Of a stretch of 15,208 nucleotides of DNA, positions 1-10,868 are shown piece by piece. The number at the start of each line of letters is the position of its first letter. Position 1 is the stretch's first letter. A program made the translations under genes and the position numbers. Source of the stretch: Spirogloea muscicola (Eukaryota > Streptophyta > Zygnematophyceae > Spirogloeales > Spirogloeaceae); assembly GCA_009602725.1 (NCBI GenBank), contig WELB01000002.1:1322296-1337503 (forward strand), in the 5' to 3' direction. Under the pieces are notes generated by a model. It ran no database searches. It was not told the origin of the DNA and worked only from the letters and a program-made list of their open reading frames with translations.

Positions 1-81
<81 letters not shown>
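1..81. repeat. Pure A homopolymer at the window edge
   Basis: Eighty-one consecutive A residues open the window and end abruptly at a GC-rich leader only 26 bases before the first start codon. A tract this long and uninterrupted next to GC-rich sequence may be a real microsatellite or retroposon tail, or an assembly artefact at a contig end. The sequence alone cannot decide. Confidence 0.9.
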
Positions 82-85
<4 letters not shown>

Positions 86-106
86 GGGGCCGCCCGCGCG
101 TCCCTC

Positions 107-3100
107 ATGCGGCGCGACTGGCGACGCCCGTCGGCGCCGCTTCGCCGACGGCTGGCCCCGGCTCGCGACCACTCGTGCTCCGGCCGGGGACCGTCGCCCG
201 GGCCCCTTGTCCTCCTCGCGCTCGCCTGCCTGCTCAATTCACGAGCCGCGGCGCCGGCAGCGGCAGCGGCGTCAGCGGCGGCGGTTACAGAGGATCAGCG
301 TGCGTGAAACGTTCCTCCATGCTGCCGAATTTGCAGTCATGCGATTGAATGCAGCCTTCTGCAGCTGCAGGCCATCGAGAGCTGATGGCGTGCAGCTGCG
401 ATGCTGTCATTTGTCGGTAGTTGGCGCCACAGAAGACCTCCTTAGCGCGCTTTGCCGTCGCATTCGTTTCTGCAGCCGGTAACCCTGTACGCGCCCATCC
501 AGACGGGCGAGCCACAGACAGGGACGTCCCGCTGCCATATGATGGCTCCACTGTCACCGCCGTCAAGTTCCAGATGGACGCCTCCGGCATCTCCGAGTAC
601 AACGGCCCCGACCACGACAATGTCCGTGTCGACATAGTGGGCCAAGGCCCGCTCTACTGGTCCGTGTCGCGATACAATCGTGGGGACCTGGCTCCCCGCC
701 TGATGCCCAGGTAGGGGTTGTGCTCAGGCGCTGGAGGTCAATCAGCCCCAAGCTCGGTTGCATTTGCCTTGATGAAGCTCGACTGTTGGATTGTCAGTCA
801 CACTGCCGCAGTCTCAGCTGGCAGTTGTGGATTCAGGGCCAGCTTAAGGCCCTCTGCTGCATGTTTGTCTGAAACATTGATCCGTTGCTCTGTATTCTGA
901 TCACAACATATGAACTGTCACTCTTTCACCAAAACCTTGAGACGTGTTGCTGGCAAGCCGACGCACTAAGGACTGCCAAGGGTTGTGCACTGTTTCAGGC
1001 ACCCATTTGCCCAGTGCTCGCTGGCAGTTGGGTACTCAAAAGGGCATGCAACATCTGACCCCATGGACTTCTCAGCTCAGGTCACTGCTCTTTCCCAGTA
1101 CACATCTGATCGCTAGTCCTCCAGATGATGCGACCACCTGCTCGTGCACTTTGTCAAGGCTGCACACATACACCTGTTCTTGGTGCTATGAGCTGAGACT
1201 CTAAACAGTGTCACTTTCAGTAAAAGCAGGGGTCTGACACTCTTCAGTCACGAGTCACCCCATATCTCTCTAGCGACGTGTTTCTGCTTGCTGGCATACA
1301 AAGTCCTGACAAGTGAGTCACCAAACAGTGCTACTCAATCTTGGAGGAGCTTGCTTTCCTCAAGTGCTTGCTGTCCTGACAGGCTTGGAGGCCTTCACCA
1401 CGCAAGGGAGTGCTGCTCGCCACGGTGGCACAGAATGGTCAGGAGTGGAACGATGGAGCTCCGCGCTTCTATGGAACTGTGGTATGTCATTTTGGTGACG
1501 AGCTCCCTTTAGCACATCTACAACCATTGAGGATCATGAGATTTTAGGAGGTCCTTTTGGCACAGTAAGGGAGATTGCATGATGAGTGACACACATGCAG
1601 CAATGGACTGCTTGTGCCCTCCTCAATATGCATCTTACGAGTCCAAATACTATTTGCAGGCTGCTGTTCTGAACTCAGCCGGGTATGGTTACAGGTTAGT
1701 GACATATCACTGTGCAGTGCCAAGATAAACAGCTTCTCCTCATGCTTGTACATCCATACCTCCTGTGATTCACAAAGTAATGTGAGCATGTCAGTAGAGG
1801 GAAATGCATCCAGTGAAAACGGACAGCTTTGGGAAGGAGAAGATAGGACTTCACCTACTTGTGTGCTTTCTGGTGTGTGCACAGCATGGAGGATGGCTTG
1901 TTTGGGAATGACAATCCAAACATGGACAGTGAGCCCTCGTGATCACTCTAAGCACTCACTGTAGTACTAGCCAGTCCTGCTATATGTTGGAAGTACTGTG
2001 CTTGTCCTTTTGCAGAAGGTTATGCCCAAGGTAGCAAGTTCTTGGGAAGTCGAGGAGCCCAACCCTGACAAAGCTTGGTCTCGCAGATGCATCACAATTT
2101 GGTTGGTCTGGCTTGCTCGCAGTGTCAGCAAGCTTGCTAAACCATGCTCACATGATCATTTTCCTTTCTTGTTGGACAGTAACTATTGGAAAGGCAGGGG
2201 AAGGCCAGGAAGCCAACATCGACGTTGCAGCTGCTTGGTTCCCATACTCTCAAGGTGCACCGCTGTGACCACCTATGCAGCTCCCATTGCCTAAGACTTG
2301 TTATAGGTGTTAGACTAAGTCTGCTGTGTGCATGTGAGACTCTTCCCGGATGGCTGCAGTGGCTCATGTATACCAAGTCTCTCAACAGGCTGGACTGGTG
2401 GATACATGTCTTCATTCCCTGCTCGTGAAGGTGGAGCCAATGGGCATTGGCATGTACGGGGTGCTCATTCCCCAGACCTTTCTGAAGATGCTCAGAGCCT
2501 TGCGATGGCCAAAAACCATGGTATCAAACTCAAGGTGCCAGGAGTAAGAAGTGACCGGGATGGCATGATTTTCACAACATCGTAAGTGAGCCTCACCCCA
2601 GAAACTGCTCCAAACCATGAGACACAGAGTGTCTGCTGACCTTGAGCACGAGCATGCAAGAAAACCATGTCAGATCAGGAGTAGCATCTCTTAGAATACG
2701 TTCGTTAATTGATTATTGCTTTTCCTTGCTCTCTGGTCGCAAATGTGCAGACTAGTATGTCAAGACAACCTCTTACTGCAACCTTGCATGTGTGGACTTT
2801 CAATCTTGGTTAACATCCTTTGTGAAGTCCTGGCGGAGCAGGACAGACCCGGGGAAGGAGAACAACGATGTCAACGTTGTGAGTGTGCGACCCAGGAAGA
2901 AGTAAGTACTTATTGCATAGAAGAAACACTTTTCATATTTCATAAACCTGAGGCTTGCTGCATGACTGTAGTTTCAGATATCGTCCTCAGTAGTAGACAA
3001 GAGCTCTCCGATCAACATTTTGTAGGTCGATGGAGAGCGCTTTTCATTCTAGTACAGCACTGGCGCAGATATTTCAGCTTGGAGGACTGCATGCAGCCTG

Positions 3101-4556
3101 ACATCATTCTGAGCTCTGACATTTCCCAGAGGTCCCAGGGCATAAAGTAGGAAACAATTGTCTTACATGGCTCCTTGCTGAGTGGGTCTATCAGAGGAGA
3201 TGGGTGGTTTGTCCAAGTGCGTGAAGACAACACAAGTGATCCTGCGGCGCTGGCAGATCGGGACCAATGGATGTTTGCCTTCCTTTACATATCATACAAG
3301 GCAGGAGGGTAATGCCAGCAGGGTCATATGGAGCGCCATAGAATGCTGTTGAATAATTGTTTAAGAAATGTTATGAGTTGTGCCTCTTGATGGTGCCATG
3401 ATGCAGGGCACCGGCAGCTGTTGTGTGGCACAGCATAAGCATGCATCATCGTGCGTCAGATATTTGTGACACCATCTTCTTATTGTTGTTTCTACCAGAT
3501 TGATAGGAGGAAGTGTTGATGGCAGTCATGGCCGGAAAACTGCTGGTTCAGACTCCTTCAGTATCAAGAGATTAGCTATTGGTCAATATGAGCTTACCAT
3601 TACTGGGCCTGGAAATCTAGGCTCTTTCAAAACGGACAGGTTGGCTTCTTAGCACTGAGTGTCCGTATGCTAAATTGAACATTCCCGCACAACAACATTG
3701 CATGGACTTCCACAAGATACCTCTCATGAGATCTTGAGTTACGCCCACAGTCTTATGGTTCTCTTGGTTTGGTGGACAGAGACGGGATGCTGCTTCTGCA
3801 GGTCAAAGGGCGAGAATCCAGCCATTGGCGTTTCACCATGCACTCATTCTTATCATACAACCACACTTCGTCGGGCACACTGCTTGTGGAGTCTCGGCAA
3901 GTTGTTATACTCAACAGCAAGGAGGACTTTCAGTTGGTTGATTCGGGTGAGGAGGTTACTTGTATCTTCTACGGCTGGTGGTGAATTTGGACGCCATATG
4001 ATATTGCTTGGCTTCACTTGTACCAGTCATTTGATACTGCCAAGCACATATGCCTGCGCAGATTTTTACTTTGCCTGGATAGACTTCAAGAATCCTTTGA
4101 CTCCTAAGGAGGGAAGAATGAGCAGCACTCCGCTGTGTGAGGGCACAGGCATGCTTTGAGTTTCTTGCATATAGAACCTGTAGATCGTCTCCCTCTCGTT
4201 CAAGTGGCAGTAGGGCTGATTGTGTGACATCTTGCAGGCTCTTTTGCAAGCGTTCTGGTCATTCACGTTCTTATATGCTGCTTGTTGTTCTACAGCTTGC
4301 CCAAATGGTCAGACGTCGTCATCATAGACACGCCTAACTGATACATGCCGTTTTTCTTGTACTGGCAGCTCGGAGAAGCCAAAGCTCTGCCTTTGCCTCC
4401 TTCTTCTCTCTGTTGGCTTCGGCTGCCATTCTTGCTTGTATATATGTTGGCTTCAAGTACTACCAGAACATGCAAAGCACAAGGAGTGGCGACATGTTCC
4501 CCCTGGATGACTACGGCAGTGCTGATGACCTTGACCGTGTCCTCCTCGGAACCTGA
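107..4556 (+). CDS. Predicted single-pass type I membrane protein, family not recognised (13 exons)
   Basis: Exons joined by frame and GT-AG sites: 107-299, 476-710, 1391-1481, 1660-1694, 1885-1928, 2180-2254, 2389-2581, 2842-2901, 2991-3021, 3151-3308, 3499-3639, 3780-3946, 4369-4556. They total 1611 bases, 536 residues plus TGA. Residues 1-35 are Arg/Pro-rich, followed by a hydrophobic signal-peptide-like stretch (about 36-50, LVLLALACLL then Ala-rich). The long middle part has no membrane segment and contains N-glycosylation sequons near residues 346 (NTS) and 446 (NHT), as expected of a lumenal or extracellular domain. A single helix follows at about 482-503, then a short tail rich in Asp that ends in DLDRVLLGT. 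The ATG at 107 is the only in-frame one upstream of the signal peptide. I could not assign a family or function. Exons 2, 7, 10, 11, 12 and 13 are the most secure; the small exons and the starts of exons 3 and 9 are less certain. The 5' end could extend outside the window. Confidence 0.72.
711..1390 (+). other. Large second intron of the membrane-protein gene
   Basis: This 680-base stretch lies between an AG|GTAGGG donor and an acceptor after CTTGGAG. It is AT-richer than the flanking exons and I see no convincing coding segment, RNA gene or repeat in it. A stronger-looking acceptor (CCTGACAG at 1382) lies 8 bases upstream but puts the next exon in a frame without protein-like sequence. Confidence 0.55.
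2016..2030 (+). other. Possible 15-base microexon of the membrane-protein gene
   Basis: The segment is bounded by a strong acceptor (TGTCCTTTTGCAG) and a reasonable donor (CAAG|GTAGCA). Including it between exons ending at 1928 and starting at 2180 keeps the frame and adds five residues, giving KGYAQV in place of I before TIGKAGEG. Skipping it also keeps the frame. The splice-site quality favours real use, but no transcript evidence is available. Confidence 0.4.
4238..4341 (+). other. Candidate alternative terminal exon with a membrane helix
   Basis: This lies inside the last intron of the membrane-protein gene. After the acceptor CATCTTGCAG, the frame continuing from exon 12 reads a hydrophobic run (SFASVLVIHVLICCLLFY) followed by a short tail and a TGA at 4339-4341. 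It would give a protein about 28 residues shorter that is still C-terminally anchored. It cannot simply be added before the exon at 4369, because no donor in it leaves the needed phase. It may be chance. Confidence 0.3.
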
Positions 4557-5008
4557 GCCTTAATGGCTTGTTCTGTACTTGTGCCTCAATGTGGAGCCAA
4601 CTCTGTGACATCTCTGCTTGTATGTAGAAGATGTAGAAATGGAGATGTTGCCATGACTATTGAGGCATCACAGCTGGCTGCAATTTTAGCACTCAGCAGT
4701 GTTCACGAAGGCTTTCGTCTGTGGAGGGCGTGTGATGGCCAAGGATGCCTCCTCCCAAGCCTCAGTAGGCGAGCGCATTTTATAGATCTTGGCAGCTGTT
4801 TTATGTAAAGCCGAGACAAATTCTGTGCCCTTTAATTGGCAGGTTTGATCACTTGTAGCCTAGGATGCGCACAAGGTGCCATCCTTTCTTGGTCAGTGAC
4901 CTCTGTTACTTGACGAAGTTGTGAGGCACTTGGGCTTGGCAAGTCAATAGAAGACTGCCGAGCTGGGTTATCTGGAGGGCCCAATGGTCTTGCCAATGTG
5001 CTCAAGAG

Positions 5009-5035
5009 AATTACCATGACAACAGCATGGTAATT
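5009..5035. repeat. Perfect inverted repeat, 10-bp arms and 7-base loop
   Basis: AATTACCATG at 5009-5018 and its exact reverse complement CATGGTAATT at 5026-5035 enclose ACAACAG. It could form a small hairpin in RNA or be a dimeric protein-binding site. It lies about 450 bases past the first gene's stop codon. No T-run or other context gives it a function. Confidence 0.75.
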
Positions 5036-5182
5036 GTCACCCTTGGAGGGGGTCTGCTACATGCCTTGTCTGTATTACAATGACTGAGTTTCAAGCATGG
5101 GATCAAAGGCCTTCTGCGTAGGTGCAGCCTGCCACAGCCGTAGCCTCCTGGGCGGAATAGTTTGTATCTGCGGGCGGGAACA

Positions 5183-5190
5183 CCACGTGG
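5183..5190. promoter_or_regulatory. G-box palindrome CCACGTGG
   Basis: CCACGTGG is a perfect palindrome with the CACGTG core bound by plant bHLH and bZIP factors. It sits about 1.5 kb upstream of the GFAT start codon and about 630 bases downstream of the preceding gene, so which promoter it could serve is unclear. An 8-bp match may be chance; another copy of the core occurs inside GFAT coding exon 2. Confidence 0.3.
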
Positions 5191-6240
5191 GGCCTGATTG
5201 TCGTAATGAATTCATGACCTGTTGAGAGTTAGATTTCATGCTTGCACTTCTTGCCCCTCCATCTCAATGACTGCCTACCAATATTTTTAAGTCGGTACAT
5301 GCTCATGGACGTGGTAAAATCTGATAGATTCATGCCGCCAAGCGATCAACTGTGGTATACCGAGTGTTGGAAAACGGAGCTGCTGGAGTACCACAATGGA
5401 TTTGCCTTGTTGCTGAACCAAGTGCCTCAATCATCAGGAAACGATGGCATCCATCCAGGGCCACTATGACCAACAGCTTTTACGCTGCTCCTGACAGATT
5501 TATGACCTGGGTTGCGCATCTGATGAAGCAAGTTCAAGTCTGCCTTGTCACTCCTGAAGCCCTGTTTACCTGACCTGGTGCTCTAGTCATCGTGAACACC
5601 TTAGCCCTCTCTTGGCGCCTTCCGGCCCTTTAAACCTTGTCCATTCTTTCTGGGCTCGCTCTCCAAGAGCACTCGCACCCTTCTGGTAGCTCACTTCTCA
5701 ATCGTGACTCATCTATCGTGACAGGCCGTCGCTCGTCAACAAGAACAGCCACCACGGACTTCTTCGGACGTGCTCATCCTCCTGCACTTCAGGGGCGCCC
5801 CTCAGGACGGCAGGCGTTGCGTGCCTAGCTTAGCCTTGCCCCTACGTGCCCGCACCGCTGCAAAGGGCGTACGACCGTGAAACATTGGCCCTTGCACCAG
5901 CCTGCGAGACCTTCGGGCTCTTGTCTGCCGCTTGTTGGGCTCGCGTGCTCGCTCTGCCCCGTCGTCTGCGGGAGACAGCCCATGTAGACGAAGCGCGGCT
6001 TGCTCGTCGGCAGAAAGGACCCAGGCTTAGCGTCGCACGGAGCAGCTCCGCAGGGCCGAAGCCGCCATGGCCGCCGTGGCCGAGCTCTCAAGGCCGGCTC
6101 AGCCGGCAGGAGCCGGCTTAGCTGCCGGGGGGCCTTAGCTGTCGGGGAACGGTATTACAGTTGGCGAGGAGTTGTCGGGATCCAGGAGAAGGGCCAGCGC
6201 AGCTACCGCCAGGGGGGGGAGAGAGGAAGGGGGGGGCCAA

Positions 6241-6330
6241 CCCCCCTCCCCGCCAGCCGCCCACCGCCCTCCCAGGCGCCTCGCTTTCTTCTTCTTTCCT
6301 CCCTCCTGCCTCCCTCCTCCCTCCCCCTGC
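6241..6330 (+). promoter_or_regulatory. CT-rich tract in the GFAT promoter or leader
   Basis: About 90 bases are almost all C and T on the + strand, with runs of CCCTCC and TTCTTCTTTCCTCC. Pyrimidine patches of this kind are common around plant transcription starts and in 5' UTRs. The position 330-420 bases before the GFAT ATG fits that role. The transcription start itself cannot be fixed from sequence. Confidence 0.5.
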
Positions 6331-6378
6331 CGGCTGGCCGGCCAGAGACAGGCAGCGCCGCGCCGCCCGAGGCCCCCC

Positions 6379-6439
6379 GCCGCCGCCATGCCCGACGCCT
6401 CCGCCGCCGCCGCCGCCCCACTAGCCGCCGCCGCCGCGG
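6379..6439 (+). repeat. CCG trinucleotide-rich tract
   Basis: Interrupted runs of CCG/GCC units surround an ATG at 6388. If transcribed, this stretch would belong to the GFAT 5' leader. In the frame of that ATG the repeats read as alanine-rich sequence. Confidence 0.7.
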
Positions 6440-6570
6440 AAGCGCCGCCGTCTGGGAGCGCGCCGCCGCCTTCCGCCTCTGCCTCCGGCTTCGCCTCCGC
6501 CGTGGCCCTCTTCCTCGCGGCGCCGACGACGCCGCCCGCGCCGCCAACGCTGCCCCTTGCGGCTGCTTGA
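6388..6570 (+). other. Candidate upstream ORF (60 codons) in the GFAT leader
   Basis: The ATG has a favourable context (GCCGCCATGCC) and opens 60 codons of Ala/Pro/Ser-rich sequence, stopping 91 bases before the GFAT start codon. It is in a different frame from GFAT and cannot be an N-terminal extension. If the transcript starts upstream of 6388, this ORF would be met first by scanning ribosomes and could lower GFAT translation. The composition is what GCC repeats give in any case, so coding function is unproven, and a leader intron could remove it. Confidence 0.35.
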
Positions 6571-6600
6571 GGTGACCGGCGTGCCTGGGCCCCCGCCTTG

Positions 6601-6640
6601 GCGGCGGCGGCGGCGGCGGCGGAGGCGGCGGTGGCGGCGG
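6601..6640 (+). repeat. CGG trinucleotide tract just before the GFAT start codon
   Basis: Seven or more CGG units, then interrupted GGC/GGT units, end about 20 bases before the ATG. Such GC-rich leader sequence can form stable RNA structure that affects ribosome scanning. The tract is open in the GFAT frame but contains no ATG. Confidence 0.8.
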
Positions 6641-6661
6641 GGTGCGGCTCGAGGCGCCACA

Positions 6662-9941
<3,280 letters not shown>

Positions 9942-10126
9942 GGGGCGAGTTGCGCCGTCCCCCGGGGGCGGTACACATGAGGGGTGGCTTGCCGTAGTGA
10001 CTGCAGCAGTTGGCAATGGTGAACACCGACTGGCTGGCTGCTTGTGAAGGCCATGATCTCACATACAATTTTGGCCTGAGGAGGCGCTGCTGAGCAGGGC
10101 CTTCTGTAGGGCCTGGTGTTGAGTAA

Positions 10127-10132
10127 AATAAA
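10127..10132 (+). terminator. AATAAA polyadenylation signal, likely for GFAT
   Basis: AATAAA occurs 186 bases after the GFAT stop codon on the coding strand. The distance fits a plant 3' UTR. Plant near-upstream elements are loose, so other sites may be used as well. Confidence 0.5.
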
Positions 10133-10623
10133 GTTCCCGATGACCCGCCAGCTACATTCACTAAGGACCATATATGACGCAGCAGATAAGGCGGCAGCGC
10201 CCGAGGCTCTCACTTGCGAGCATGGTAACAGCTGCCACCTGACTTTCAAGTCGTACAGAGGTGCCAGAGCTTATATAACACATATTCGACCACCGGTCTC
10301 ACTATGAATAATTGCTGTTAAGTATCAGTTGGTACAAATCTCTTCTACAATTGTCACGCTCGTGTATGTACTGCAGTATAGAGCATGTAAGCCTAGAGCT
10401 GTTGCATTAAGGCCTCTCACGAGGCACAGCCAAGCGAGCAGTTTGGGCCTGTTGAATACTTGGAAACAGCCCAGTATGAGCAACACAGGGGATTGAGCCG
10501 CTCATGCCGGGGCTGTGACTAGTAAAAGTCATGACCTGCACAATAAGTACGCCACTAGTGTACACTCCATCAGGAGTAAACCCTCTGCATCACATCTTAA
10601 GTGACTGCAGCGAGCGTATGTAC

Positions 10624-10629
10624 TTTATT
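10624..10629 (-). terminator. AATAAA polyadenylation signal, likely for the receptor kinase
   Basis: TTTATT on the + strand reads AATAAA on the minus strand, 240 bases past the receptor gene's stop codon. It is the only canonical motif I noticed in that gene's 3' flank. Confidence 0.5.
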
Positions 10630-10868
10630 GGAAAGCCCTGCATCGGGAGCAGAGGCGCAGCTCCTGCCGATGTCAGCACCAATGTAGCAGCTCCGCATGC
10701 ACGCTGGAGCCGGGGAGTGTATAGGTATGGTGCCGTTGGTAAGATAAGGGCGGGCGCAAGCAATGCTGGCACTGAGCAACGGGCAGCCACTGCTTCGCAG
10801 TAGGCACCTGCTCGCCAGTGTCATCTCCAGAACGACGGCATGCAGTCCATGCTGCCTGCCAGAGCGCC

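Larger units (their letters stand above)
4557..6661. other. Intergenic region: 3' flank of the first gene, then promoter and leader of GFAT
   Basis: No gene can be supported here. The left part (4557 to about 5640) has the base composition of the introns and probably begins with the 3' UTR of the membrane-protein gene; I see no AATAAA motif in the first few hundred bases. Open frames of 60-90 codons occur but lack protein-like composition. From about 5800 the GC content rises steeply, and the last 430 bases hold CT-rich and CCG/CGG-repeat sequence that leads into the GFAT start codon. I saw no TATA box that I would defend. Confidence 0.7.
9942..10868. other. Intergenic region between convergent GFAT and receptor-kinase genes
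   Basis: The two genes point toward each other, so these 927 bases hold both 3' UTRs. Each strand has one AATAAA motif in a sensible place. The small open frames here have no recognisable product. No repeat or RNA gene was seen. Confidence 0.75.

Noticed and set aside
1-81. A tract taken as a telomere or as the poly(A) tail of a processed gene copy
   Set aside because: It is not a telomere repeat, and the gene beside it contains introns and lies on the wrong side for a poly(A) tail on its own strand.
3022-3150. Exon read from the acceptor at 3026 (protein-like SMESAFHSSTALAQIFQ)
   Set aside because: The frame hits a stop without a usable donor of the right phase, whereas the exon at 2991-3021 joins cleanly to 3151-3308.
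4563-4808. 81-codon open frame directly after the first gene
   Set aside because: It is Cys/Ser-rich without domain-like pattern and lies where the 3' UTR of the first gene is expected.
5242-6121. Several open frames of 60-90 codons between the first gene and GFAT
   Set aside because: None has splice partners, recognisable motifs or a codon pattern like the true exons nearby.
6000-6575. 191-codon + strand open frame upstream of GFAT as an N-terminal extension or separate gene
   Set aside because: It is low-complexity Pro/Arg/Ser sequence from CT-rich DNA, it is not in the GFAT frame, and GFAT needs its cysteine right after the initiator Met.
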